The position numbers and the translations under genes were made by a program. The notes under the pieces were generated by a model. The model did not search any database and had not been told where the DNA came from. It saw only the letters and a list, made by a program, of their open reading frames with translations. Shown here piece by piece: positions 25,767-34,124 of a stretch of 64,000 nt of DNA; within the stretch, counting starts at the first letter, position 1; every line of letters begins with the position of its first letter. Source of the stretch: Vallitalea pronyensis (GTDB lineage Bacteria > Bacillota > Clostridia > Lachnospirales > Vallitaleaceae); contig NZ_CP058649.1 of assembly GCF_018141445.1 (NCBI RefSeq), positions 3,181,001 through 3,245,000 on the forward strand. Direction: 5' to 3'.

Positions 25767-27866
25767 ATGGCAAAGAATTTAGTAATAGTTGAATCGCCTG
25801 CAAAAGCTAAAACGATTAAGAAATTTTTAGGAAGCAATTACAAAGTTGAAGCTTCAATGGGACACGTAAGAGATTTACCCAAAAGTCAGTTAGGTGTAGA
25901 TATAGAGCATGATTTTAATCCAAAATATATTACCATTCGAGGTAAGGGGGAGCTTTTAAAGCAGCTTCGTAAAGAAGTTAAGAAAGCTAATAAAGTTTAT
26001 CTAGCGACTGACCCTGACCGAGAAGGTGAAGCAATATCATGGCATTTAATCTTTTCACTTAATTTGCAGGATAAGAAATTTTACCGCATTACCTTTAATG
26101 AAATCACCAAAAATGCAATAAAGAGTTCAATTAAGCAAGCTAGGGAGATTGATATGGATTTAGTTGATGCTCAACAAGCGAGACGATTACTGGATCGTAT
26201 TGTTGGCTATAAGATAAGTCCTCTCCTATGGAAAAAGATAAAAAAAGGTCTTAGTGCAGGTAGGGTTCAATCCACAGCTTTAAAATTAATATGTGACCGA
26301 GAAGATGAAATTAATCGTTTTATCCCAGAAGAGTATTGGTCTTTAAAAGCTAGATTGCATGATAAGCAATCAGGTGATGAGCTTACAGCTAGTTTTTATG
26401 GAAAAGGTAAGAAAATCAAAATTGGATCTAAAGAACAAATGGACGATATCATGGAGCATATTAAAGATAAGCCATATATCGTTGAAGATGTAAAAGAAAG
26501 TGTTCGCTTAAAGAAATCGCCAAAGCCATTTATTACAAGTACCCTTCAACAAGAAGCAGCAAGGAAACTTAATTTTACAGCTTCAAAGACCATGAGAATT
26601 GCACAGCAGCTGTATGAAGGTGTGGATGTTAAAGGTAATGGTACAGTTGGTTTAATCACGTACTTACGTACGGATTCAACAAGAATATCCGATGAAGCAA
26701 ATAATGCAGTCAAATCCTTTATTGATGAAACTTATGGGCAAGCATATGTCAATCATGATGGCGTCAAAACAAACAAAAAGGGCAAGGTACAAGATGCTCA
26801 TGAAGCAATTCGACCGACATATGTGGAGTTATTACCACAGACGTTAAAAGAATCGCTATCCAGAGATCAGTTTAGACTATATGGACTTATTCATAGTCGA
26901 TTTGTAGCAAGTAGAATGATGCCAGCGAAATACGCCACAAAGGCTATTAAAATTAAAGTTGGTGATTATCGCTTTAATGCATCAGGTTCTGTGTTAGTCT
27001 TTGAGGGATTCCTAAAGGTATACAATATTTCTGATGATGTAGAAGATAACCAAAAAATTGATAACATCAATAAAGATTCTAAATTAGATTTAGAAGAGTT
27101 GACACCTAAGCAGCACTTTACTCAGCCACCTGCACGTTTTACAGAGGCATCTTTGGTCAAGACGCTAGAGGAGAATGGTATTGGTCGTCCTAGTACCTAT
27201 GCACCGATTATATCAACCATTCAGAAAAGAGGCTATGTCTCAAAAGAAACGAAAAACTTCTTCCCAACAGAACTTGGTGAAGTGGTTAATGGCATCATGG
27301 AAGAATATTTTAAGGATATTGTCAATGTTAAATTCACAGCAGGTTTGGAAAAAGAGTTGGATGAAGTAGAAGCAGGTGCAATACCTTGGAAAGATGTTCT
27401 AAGGAAATTCTATCCAAATTTTAATGACACAATTGACTATGCTGAAGAAAAAATAGGTAAGATTGAAATCAAAGACGAAGTCTCTGATGTGATTTGTGAA
27501 AAATGTGGTAGAAACATGGTTATTAAACTTGGTAAATACGGTAAATTCCTTGCATGCCCAGGATTTCCAGATTGTCGTAATGCTAAACCATTGTTTGAAA
27601 AAGTAGATGATGTGGATTGTCCTATATGTGGCGGCGAAGTATTCGTCAAAAAGACAAAAAAGGGTAGAAGATATTATGGATGTGAACACAACCCTGAATG
27701 TGAGTTTATGACATGGAATAGACCAACCAAAGAAAAATGTCCAAAATGTGGCACGATTATGGTAGAAAAGGGCAAATACCTAAAGTGCAACAATGATGAG
27801 TGTAATTATAGCCAATTAAAAGAGTCAAAGGATGAAACTGATTCGCAGGTTGTCAATAAGGCTTAG
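25767..27866 (+). CDS. topA: DNA topoisomerase I (type IA)
   Basis: 699-aa type IA topoisomerase that relaxes negative supercoils. ATG 25767 (MAKNLVIVESPAKAKTI) is used because the in-frame GTG at 25755 is part of the GTGGAGGT ribosome site. The TOPRIM domain starts at residue 3 and holds the acidic DPDREGEAISWH motif. The catalytic tyrosine is Y299 in GLITYLRTDSTRIS. Three C4 zinc fingers close the protein, starting CEKCGRNM, CPICGGEV and CPKCGTIM. Length and layout match Firmicute TopA. The gene is 11 bp after dprA. Confidence 0.97.
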   Translation: MAKNLVIVESPAKAKTIKKFLGSNYKVEASMGHVRDLPKSQLGVDIEHDFNPKYITIRGKGELLKQLRKEVKKANKVYLATDPDREGEAISWHLIFSLNLQDKKFYRITFNEITKNAIKSSIKQAREIDMDLVDAQQARRLLDRIVGYKISPLLWKKIKKGLSAGRVQSTALKLICDREDEINRFIPEEYWSLKARLHDKQSGDELTASFYGKGKKIKIGSKEQMDDIMEHIKDKPYIVEDVKESVRLKKSPKPFITSTLQQEAARKLNFTASKTMRIAQQLYEGVDVKGNGTVGLITYLRTDSTRISDEANNAVKSFIDETYGQAYVNHDGVKTNKKGKVQDAHEAIRPTYVELLPQTLKESLSRDQFRLYGLIHSRFVASRMMPAKYATKAIKIKVGDYRFNASGSVLVFEGFLKVYNISDDVEDNQKIDNINKDSKLDLEELTPKQHFTQPPARFTEASLVKTLEENGIGRPSTYAPIISTIQKRGYVSKETKNFFPTELGEVVNGIMEEYFKDIVNVKFTAGLEKELDEVEAGAIPWKDVLRKFYPNFNDTIDYAEEKIGKIEIKDEVSDVICEKCGRNMVIKLGKYGKFLACPGFPDCRNAKPLFEKVDDVDCPICGGEVFVKKTKKGRRYYGCEHNPECEFMTWNRPTKEKCPKCGTIMVEKGKYLKCNNDECNYSQLKESKDETDSQVVNKA

Positions 27867-27976
27867 GCATATGATTATCAATTCTAAATATTAACCAAAA
27901 CATATCACTATTAGTTGGATTAGGGCAAAGAAACAATTAATAAATGAAGGTATTAGCGTCAATTTCAAATATATAC

Positions 27977-28005
27977 TTGAATATTTTGAAGCTTCGTACT
28001 ATAAT
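27977..28005 (+). promoter_or_regulatory. sigma-A promoter for codY
   Basis: TTGAAT (27977-27982), 17 bp, TATAAT (28000-28005), about 60 bp before codY. It gives codY its own transcript, separate from topA. The xerC, hslV and hslU genes that lie between topA and codY in Bacillus are missing here; the 198-bp gap holds no gene. Confidence 0.78.
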
Positions 28006-28064
28006 TAGGTATGCGTATTGATGCTTTTAACTTATAGCATAATATTTTAGGAGGGAAAAATTTA

Positions 28065-28835
28065 ATGAGTGTACAACTACTTGATAAAACTAGAAAGATC
28101 AACAGATTGCTACAAAGAACAGGTACGCAGAGAGTAATATTTACAGACATTTGTGAAGTGCTTAGTGAGATTTTATATTCTAATGCGTTAGTCATTAGTA
28201 AAAAGGGCAAATTACTAGGTCTTCACAACAGGGATGAAATTGGTATCATTGAAGAGTTGTTACAAGATCAACTGGGCGCATGTATTGATGAAAATTTAAA
28301 TGAAAGACTATTAAATGTTCTTTCAACAAAAGAAAATGTTAATCTTGAAACATTAGGATTCTCTTCAAATGTAAACGTGAATAATTATATTGGTATAATT
28401 ATTCCAATTGACATCGCAGGTGAAAGACTAGGGACGTTATTCTTATATAAGAATAATGCAACGTATGACATTGAAGACATTATTTTAAGCGAGTATGGAG
28501 CAACAGTAGTAGGGCTAGAGATTATGCGTTCCATTAACGAGGAAAACACTGAAGAAATTAGAAAGACAACGATTGTTAAATCCGCAATTGGTACATTATC
28601 ATTCTCAGAACAAGAAGCAATTACGCATATTTTTGAAGAACTTGATGGTAATGAGGGCATACTAGTTGCAAGCAAGATTGCAGACAGAGTTGGTATTACA
28701 CGTTCAGTGATCGTTAATGCACTTAGAAAATTTGAAAGTGCAGGCGTTATTGAATCTCGTTCATTAGGTATGAAGGGTACTTATATCAAAGTACTTAATA
28801 ATGTATTAATTGAAGAAATCAAGAAATTATCTTAA
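28065..28835 (+). CDS. codY: GTP-sensing global transcriptional regulator CodY
   Basis: 256-aa CodY, which senses GTP and branched-chain amino acids and represses genes for nutrient scavenging, motility and competence when food is plentiful. The N-terminus MSVQLLDKTRKINRLLQ is characteristic. A GAF domain (about 1-155) includes NALVISKKGKLLG. The C-terminal winged helix has ASKIADRVGITRSVIVNALRKFESAGVIESRSLGMKGTYIKV, the DNA-reading helix of the family. ATG 28065 follows TAGGAGGGAAAAATTTA. It is just upstream of the flagellar operon, an arrangement shared with Bacillus. A terminator follows. Confidence 0.97.
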   Translation: MSVQLLDKTRKINRLLQRTGTQRVIFTDICEVLSEILYSNALVISKKGKLLGLHNRDEIGIIEELLQDQLGACIDENLNERLLNVLSTKENVNLETLGFSSNVNVNNYIGIIIPIDIAGERLGTLFLYKNNATYDIEDIILSEYGATVVGLEIMRSINEENTEEIRKTTIVKSAIGTLSFSEQEAITHIFEELDGNEGILVASKIADRVGITRSVIVNALRKFESAGVIESRSLGMKGTYIKVLNNVLIEEIKKLS

Positions 28836-28852
28836 AAAGCATCATTTTAATA

Positions 28853-28892
28853 AAAGAGAGGGGAAGCGATTATGGCTTCTCCTTTCTTTTTT
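28853..28892 (+). terminator. rho-independent terminator after codY
   Basis: AAAGAGAGGGGAAGC (28853-28867) pairs with GCTTCTCCTTTCTTT (28875-28889), with some G-U and imperfect pairs, around a 7-base loop and ends in a T run to 28892. It lies 18 bases after the codY stop. Confidence 0.85.
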
Positions 28893-29344
28893 GCCCTCTT
28901 ATAGGATAGGTTCTCTTAATATGGCATATAAAACAGAAGCTTTTTTATATGTGTGTCAAGGATGTTTCTTAACGAATCAACTTGCTTCACAAGGTGCGAC
29001 ATCATGGTATTTTTCTGATAGAATATTTTAGTTATTTTGCAAACGGCCTATATTTTATCACACTAACCAATACATATATTAGGACTATCCGCTTATTGAA
29101 TTTATTTTAGTACCTATCGAGTGAGTACTTACCTGAAAAAAGTATATATTTATAACCTTTTTAACAGAAAAAGTTGAATTTTTTTGATGTTTAAGGGGTT
29201 TTGGGTGATAGAAAGATGTGAATTTTAGGTGTTTTTTTCAAATATTTCCAAGTACATATTGTATGTTTTGACATAAACTGATACAATATATAGGATAAAA
29301 GTAATAATATGTAAAAACTAGTTGGGATTTTTTATAGCTATATT
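28893..29344 (+). other. Non-coding region between codY and the flagellar operon (upstream part)
   Basis: About 450 bp with no gene I can support. A perfect 9-bp hairpin CATATAAAA/TTTTATATG occurs at 28925-28951 without a T tract. TTGACA at 29268-29273 with TAGGAT at 29291-29296 (17-bp spacer) could be an additional upstream promoter, with a weak -10. The sequence is very AT-rich. I looked for a c-di-GMP riboswitch, frequent before Clostridial flgB, and did not find its conserved core. Confidence 0.4.
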
Positions 29345-29387
29345 TAGAAATTAAGTCTTATATATGATATAAATAGAAATTAAGTCT
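29345..29387 (+). repeat. tandem 14-bp direct repeats upstream of the fla/che promoter
   Basis: TAGAAATTAAGTCT occurs exactly at 29345-29358 and again at 29374-29387, 29 bp apart start to start. The pair lies about 20-60 bp upstream of the likely -35 at 29408. An exact 14-mer repeated in this position looks like a binding site for an activator or repressor of the operon. Confidence 0.7.
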
Positions 29388-29407
29388 AAATGCTTATGCC
29401 AAAAGCC

Positions 29408-29435
29408 TTGCAATTTTCGACATATAACTTATAAT
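29408..29435 (+). promoter_or_regulatory. probable sigma-A promoter of the fla/che operon
   Basis: TTGCAA (29408-29413), 16-bp spacer, TATAAT (29430-29435); transcription would start near 29442 and flgB at 29479. The -10 is perfect, the -35 matches at four positions. It is the best promoter before flgB. Confidence 0.6.
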
Positions 29436-29478
29436 TATTATTAATGGATTAATTGGTTAAAAAAGGTAGGTGTATGAA

Positions 29479-29853
29479 ATGATAAGTAACAACATGTATA
29501 ACCATATAAATCTAGTAGGTAAAGCAGCAAATGCAAGTTTATTAAGACATCAAGTGATATCAGAGAATATAGCTAATCAAGACACACCAGGTTATAAAAG
29601 AAAAGAAGTTCTGTTTGAAGGTGTCTTACAAGAAGCACTTATGGCACAAGACAAACTATCAGATATTGATATGAGCAAATTAACACCAAAAATTCAAATC
29701 AATAAAACAGGCTCAAGTTATCGGTTAGATGGAAACAATGTGAACATAGACACCGAAATGACTGAACTTACTAAAAACCAGATAAAATACAATGTATTAA
29801 TTGATGAAATTTCCAAGAATTTTAGTAGAATTCAAACAGTACTAAATCGCTAA
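29479..29853 (+). CDS. flgB: flagellar basal body rod protein FlgB
   Basis: 124-aa proximal rod subunit exported by the flagellar type III system. I place the start at ATG 29479 (MISNNMYNHINL), after AGGTAGGTG; an in-frame GTG nine bases upstream is inside that site. The protein has the N-terminal rod signature SLLRHQVISENIANQDTPGYKRKEV and a C-terminal amphipathic helix (MTELTKNQIKYNVLIDEI). It is the first gene of a 33-kb operon with the Bacillus fla/che order. Confidence 0.96.
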   Translation: MISNNMYNHINLVGKAANASLLRHQVISENIANQDTPGYKRKEVLFEGVLQEALMAQDKLSDIDMSKLTPKIQINKTGSSYRLDGNNVNIDTEMTELTKNQIKYNVLIDEISKNFSRIQTVLNR

Positions 29854-29931
29854 TCAAACTGATGATATAACTTAACTATCTCGTATTATATAATGAAGAA
29901 AAATAAAATAGTGAATCAGGGGGAAAAGTGA

Positions 29932-30369
29932 ATGTCATTTTTCAATTCAATGAATGTAAGTGCAACAGGTTTAACCGCCCAAAGATTACGTATGGATATT
30001 ATTTCTCAAAATATTGCCAATGTGACTACCACAAAAACAAAAGAAGGCGGTCCATATCGAAGAAAAGTATTACTTTTTGAAGAACAAACAAATCTTAATT
30101 TTGGACATATCTTAAATGACACTATAGAAAATTATCAAGGATCAGGTGTTAAGGTTTCAAAAATAATTGAAGACACCAAACCTCTTAAAAGAATATACGA
30201 CCCAAGTCATCCAGAAGCAGATGGTGATGGATACGTACTGATGCCTAATGTCAATACAGTTGAAGAAATGGTGAATATGATATCGGCCAGCCGATCATAT
30301 GATGCGAATGTAACAGCAATGAATGCGGCAAAATCCATGGCTTTAAAAGCTTTAGATATAGGTAAATAA
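29932..30369 (+). CDS. flgC: flagellar basal body rod protein FlgC
   Basis: 145-aa rod protein. N-terminal FlgC motif: SATGLTAQRLRMDIISQNIANVTTT, followed by the proline-poor region GGPYRRKVLLFEE. The C-terminus has VLMPNVNTVEEMVNMISASRSYDANVTAMNAAKSMALKALDIGK, the usual rod/hook heptad region. ATG 29932 has AGGGGGAAAAG upstream. It follows flgB by 78 bp and precedes fliE by 24 bp. Confidence 0.97.
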   Translation: MSFFNSMNVSATGLTAQRLRMDIISQNIANVTTTKTKEGGPYRRKVLLFEEQTNLNFGHILNDTIENYQGSGVKVSKIIEDTKPLKRIYDPSHPEADGDGYVLMPNVNTVEEMVNMISASRSYDANVTAMNAAKSMALKALDIGK

Positions 30370-30393
30370 CATTTAATGAAAGAGGTGTGATCG

Positions 30394-30693
30394 ATGAGAA
30401 TTGGAGATATAAGTAGTGTCAATCATCTTTTATCCAATGAAAAAAACATAAAAAGTGAATCCAAGCAAGTTTTTGAAGATATATATAAAGCAGCAATTGG
30501 ACAGCTAGAGGAAACCAATGTTTTGCAAAAACAATCTGAACAGTTGACAACCGATTTTGCAGCAGGTAAGACGGATAATATCGCTGACGTTTTGATAGCA
30601 TCAAAAAAAGCAACTATTGCGATACAATACACAGTCAGATTAAGAGATAAACTAATGGATGCATATAATGAAATAATGCGTATGCAAGTCTAA
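30394..30693 (+). CDS. fliE: flagellar hook-basal body complex protein FliE
   Basis: 99-aa junction protein between the MS ring and the rod. It has the family's C-terminal block DNIADVLIASKKATIAIQYTVRLRDKLMDAYNEIMRMQV, and an N-terminal helix. ATG 30394 follows AGAGGTGTGATCG. Size and place (flgC-fliE-fliF) are standard. Confidence 0.96.
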   Translation: MRIGDISSVNHLLSNEKNIKSESKQVFEDIYKAAIGQLEETNVLQKQSEQLTTDFAAGKTDNIADVLIASKKATIAIQYTVRLRDKLMDAYNEIMRMQV

Positions 30694-30752
30694 AAAAGAC
30701 AAGAATCTAGACTAGAAAATGGATGTGTTATATATGTTAAAGGGGTGTACAT

Positions 30753-32345
30753 ATGCCTGATTTTTTAAATAAAATTTCAGACCAGATTACTGGATTCTGG
30801 AATAAGTTTAATGGTAAACAGAAGATGCAGATAATTTCAGTTTTAGTTATAGCTATTGTTGCCCTCACAATTTTAGTGAGAGTGTTAAATCAAACGAAGA
30901 TGGTTCCGTTTGTAGCTGGATTAGAACCTAAAACAACATCACAGGTGAAAGCGTTGCTACAAGAAAATGGTATACCATATCAAGTCAGGGATAACGCTAC
31001 ATCTGTTTATGTAGACTCTAAACGAAAGCAAGATGCACAAATGGCAGTTGATAGTATGGGGATTATATCAAATATAGGCATGAGTTACCAAGAAGCTTTT
31101 AAAACAAGTCTTTCTACTACGGAATCAGATAGAAAAGCCATGCTACAATTGGCTTTTGAAAATGAATTAAATGGGAAAATTGCTATTATTCAAGGAATTG
31201 AATCTGCGGATGTAAAACTCGTCATGCCAGACCAAGACCGTACCATATTTGATGATTCAAAAGAGTCAAAAGCAACTGCGATATTAACCACAACAAATAA
31301 TCTAACAGATGATCAAGTTGTTGGTGTAGCCAATTTTTTAACATCATCTGTTCCGAATTTAGCCATTAAAGATGTTAGAATACTCGACCATACAGGAAAA
31401 CTGTTATATTTTGGTGAAGAAGGTAGTCATGGTGGAACAAGTCTTAATACCAAAATAGATTATAAAGTTGCTCTTGAAAATAAAATGAAAAAAGATGTAC
31501 TCAGTATTTTATTAGGTGAATTTGATGATGCGGTTGTGACAGCTGACTTTATTATTGATTTTGATACAAAATCATCTTTAAAAGAAGAATATAATGCACC
31601 AGAGGGTCGTACAACAGGCATGCCTTCTTCCATTTATGATTATGAATCTTCAGGTACCAGCGAAACCCCGTCAGGAATTCCGGGAACGGACTCTAATGAT
31701 GGAACAGATTATATGATTGATCAGAACAACTCATCAAATAGCACCACGAAGATCACAAAAAGTGAGCATGAAAATAACAAAACAATTACAGAAGAAACAA
31801 AAAACATTGGTGATATAAAATACAACGAATCCACCGTATCCATATCGGCCAAGAAATTTGTGATATATGATCAAACGCTACTGAAAAAGCAAGGTGCTCT
31901 TGATGAACTATCGTGGGAAGAATTCAAAGCTCAAAATAAAGACTGGAAAAAGGTTGCGGTAGATGCAGACCTTGTATCCCTTGTTGAAAATGCAGCAAAT
32001 GGTGCAACTGTTAAAATAGTTGGTTACGAAGTGCCAACATTCATACCGATGACAACAACAAAGAAGCCTATTATGGACTATTTGTTTATAGCCATTATAG
32101 CCATTATGATTGCTCTATTAGGATATGCTGTTTATAGAGGAACAGAACCTGTAGAAGTGACTGAAATTCAACCAGAATTATCTGTTGAAGATATGTTAGC
32201 CAGTACCAAGGAGCAGCAAGATCTTGAAGAAATCGAATACGATGAAAAATCTGAGACACGCGTTCAAATCGAGAAATTTGTTGATGAAAAACCAGAAGCT
32301 GTGGCTCAATTATTGAGAAACTGGTTGAATGAAGATTGGGAGTGA
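30753..32345 (+). CDS. fliF: flagellar M-ring protein FliF
   Basis: 530-aa MS-ring subunit in the cytoplasmic membrane. Transmembrane segments lie at about 26-45 (QIISVLVIAIVALTILVRV) and about 443-465 (DYLFIAIIAIMIALLGYAVY). The secretin-like ring-building motifs lie between them (PGLEPKTTSQVKALLQENGIPYQ-like start, YQEAFKTSLSTTESDRKAMLQ). The periplasmic loop has a Ser/Thr/Gly-rich low-complexity part (about 285-330). The C-terminal cytoplasmic tail (VDEKPEAVAQLLRNWLNED) is the FliG-binding segment. Slightly shorter C-terminal linker than Bacillus but complete. Confidence 0.97.
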   Translation: MPDFLNKISDQITGFWNKFNGKQKMQIISVLVIAIVALTILVRVLNQTKMVPFVAGLEPKTTSQVKALLQENGIPYQVRDNATSVYVDSKRKQDAQMAVDSMGIISNIGMSYQEAFKTSLSTTESDRKAMLQLAFENELNGKIAIIQGIESADVKLVMPDQDRTIFDDSKESKATAILTTTNNLTDDQVVGVANFLTSSVPNLAIKDVRILDHTGKLLYFGEEGSHGGTSLNTKIDYKVALENKMKKDVLSILLGEFDDAVVTADFIIDFDTKSSLKEEYNAPEGRTTGMPSSIYDYESSGTSETPSGIPGTDSNDGTDYMIDQNNSSNSTTKITKSEHENNKTITEETKNIGDIKYNESTVSISAKKFVIYDQTLLKKQGALDELSWEEFKAQNKDWKKVAVDADLVSLVENAANGATVKIVGYEVPTFIPMTTTKKPIMDYLFIAIIAIMIALLGYAVYRGTEPVEVTEIQPELSVEDMLASTKEQQDLEEIEYDEKSETRVQIEKFVDEKPEAVAQLLRNWLNEDWE

Positions 32346-32349
32346 TCGT

Positions 32350-33366
32350 ATGGCGATAAATAAAGATAAAACACTAAAAGGATTGCAAAAAGCAGCGATA
32401 CTGCTCATTGCATTAGGTCCAGAAAAATCAGCTGAAGTATTTAAGCATCTAAAAGAAGAAGAGATTGAGCAACTAACATTAGAAATTGCCAATACACGAA
32501 GTGTATCACCGAAAGATAAAGAAACTGTTCTTCAAGAATTTTATGAAATATGCTTAGCGCAACAGTACATAGCAGAAGGTGGTATTGGCTATGCCAAAGA
32601 GCTACTTGAACATGCGTTAGGTTCAGATAAAGCCATGCAAGTTATTGGAAGACTTACTGCATCATTACAAGTACGGCCTTTTGAATTTGTACGTAAGACG
32701 GAACCCAGCCAATTACTTAACTTTATACAAGATGAACATAATCAGACCATTGCCCTTATTTTATCCTATTTAAGTGCAGCTCAATCAGCTATGATACTTG
32801 CAGCATTACCACAAGAGAAGCAAGCGGATGTAGCCAGAAGGATTGCAGAGATGGATCGTACATCACCTGATGTAATTAAGGATGTGGAGAATGTGCTAGA
32901 AAGAAAACTATCTTCACTTGTTACACAAGATTATACCATTGTTGGTGGCGTGGACGCTATTGTACAGATATTGAATTCAGTGGACCGTTCCACAGAAAAG
33001 AACATTATGGAAACCCTTGAAATTGAGAATACAGAACTTGCTGAAGAAATTCGTAAGAAAATGTTTATATTTGAGGATATTCTTACCCTTGACAGTCGTT
33101 CCATTCAGACTATCTTACGTGATGTTGATAATAACGAACTTGCTACAGCCCTTAAAGGTGCTGGGGAAGAAGTTCAAAATGTTATCTTCAATAACTTATC
33201 TAAGCGTCTAGCAACCATGATACGCGAAGATATGGAATACATGGGACCTGTGAGACTGAAAGATGTAGAAGAAGCTCAGCAAAAGATTGTTGCCATTATC
33301 CGAAAATTAGAAGATGCAGGCGAAATTGTTATCTCAAGAGGCGGAGGTGACGAGATTATTGTCTAG
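32350..33366 (+). CDS. fliG: flagellar motor switch protein FliG
   Basis: 338-aa rotor protein that touches the stator. ATG 32350 (MAINKDKTLKGLQKAAILL) is chosen, after GGGAGTGA in the end of fliF. The middle part holds the EHPQ-type armadillo region; here the loop reads DEHNQTIALILSYL. The C-terminal motor domain includes MFIFEDILTLDSRSIQTILRDVDNNELATALKG with the charged residues that meet MotA. The C-terminus is DAGEIVISRGGGDEIIV. It overlaps fliH by 8 bases. Confidence 0.97.
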   Translation: MAINKDKTLKGLQKAAILLIALGPEKSAEVFKHLKEEEIEQLTLEIANTRSVSPKDKETVLQEFYEICLAQQYIAEGGIGYAKELLEHALGSDKAMQVIGRLTASLQVRPFEFVRKTEPSQLLNFIQDEHNQTIALILSYLSAAQSAMILAALPQEKQADVARRIAEMDRTSPDVIKDVENVLERKLSSLVTQDYTIVGGVDAIVQILNSVDRSTEKNIMETLEIENTELAEEIRKKMFIFEDILTLDSRSIQTILRDVDNNELATALKGAGEEVQNVIFNNLSKRLATMIREDMEYMGPVRLKDVEEAQQKIVAIIRKLEDAGEIVISRGGGDEIIV

Positions 33367-34114
33367 TATTATCAAATCACCATTTATTAATTATGCTGCG
33401 CCTAATGAAAAAATTATTCGCATAGGTGCTGATGATCCTAGTATTATTAACAATAAATCTAAACATAACATAAGACAAGATAAAACCATTGCTCAGATTC
33501 TAGAAGAAGAGAAACAAAAAGCTAAACGCATAGCAGAAGATATGATTAATCAAGCCCGCCTTAGTGCAGAACATATCATCCAAGAAGCTCAGATGAAAGC
33601 TATATCACTTGAACAAGAAGCGTTCCAAGAAGCTTCAGAAAAAGGATATCAAGAAGGGTTAACAGCTGGTCAAACTGAAGCAGAGAGTATTAAAGCAGAG
33701 GCTAGACAAGTACTGGAAAATGCACACATAGAGCGTGAACAGATGTTAAAGGATATTGAGCCTAAAATGGTTGAACTATTACATAAAATAACGATGAATC
33801 TAACAGGTTGTATCGTTAAGAACGAAAATATTATTTTATCTTTAATACAAAGAGGATTTTCGGAAGTTGAGACCCTTGACCATGTTATATTACATGTATC
33901 TACTAATGATTTAGATTACATTAATGAGCACCTGCATCAGTTAAGTGAAAATCTGAGCAGCAAAGTAACAATTGAAGTGCTCCGTGATGACGCACTGGAC
34001 GCGAATGCGTGTGTCATAGAAACAAAATCAGGCAATATTGACTGTAGTCTTAGTACACGGCTTAACAGTTTAGAAGCTGACTTAGAGTTGCTTGCCAATG
34101 GTTTGCAAGCCTAA
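33359..34114 (+). CDS. fliH: flagellar assembly protein FliH
   Basis: 251-aa regulator of the export ATPase FliI. I assign the TTG at 33359 (MSSIIKSPFI): GGAGGTGA sits 8 bases upstream, in the tail of fliG. The central region (about 40-150) is a long, Ala/Glu/Gln/Lys-rich helix with coiled-coil pattern, containing a G-x-x-x-G-like element (EKGYQEGLTAGQTEA). The C-terminal domain (about 150-250) resembles the FliH/YscL FliI-binding domain. The frame is intact. Confidence 0.9.
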   Translation: MSSIIKSPFINYAAPNEKIIRIGADDPSIINNKSKHNIRQDKTIAQILEEEKQKAKRIAEDMINQARLSAEHIIQEAQMKAISLEQEAFQEASEKGYQEGLTAGQTEAESIKAEARQVLENAHIEREQMLKDIEPKMVELLHKITMNLTGCIVKNENIILSLIQRGFSEVETLDHVILHVSTNDLDYINEHLHQLSENLSSKVTIEVLRDDALDANACVIETKSGNIDCSLSTRLNSLEADLELLANGLQA

Positions 34115-34124
34115 AGGATGTAAA

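Noticed and set aside
28810-29031. Small gene across the codY terminator
   Set aside because: It begins within codY in another frame and runs through the terminator hairpin.
29405-29425. CodY box in CAATTTTCGACATATA
   Set aside because: Only the first half (AATTTTC) fits AATTTTCWGAAAATT; about five mismatches remain in the second half.
29100-29470. c-di-GMP riboswitch before flgB
   Set aside because: Clostridial flagellar operons often have one, but the conserved core segments (GCA-x-AGGGCAAACC type and the GGACGCAAAGCC type) are not present.
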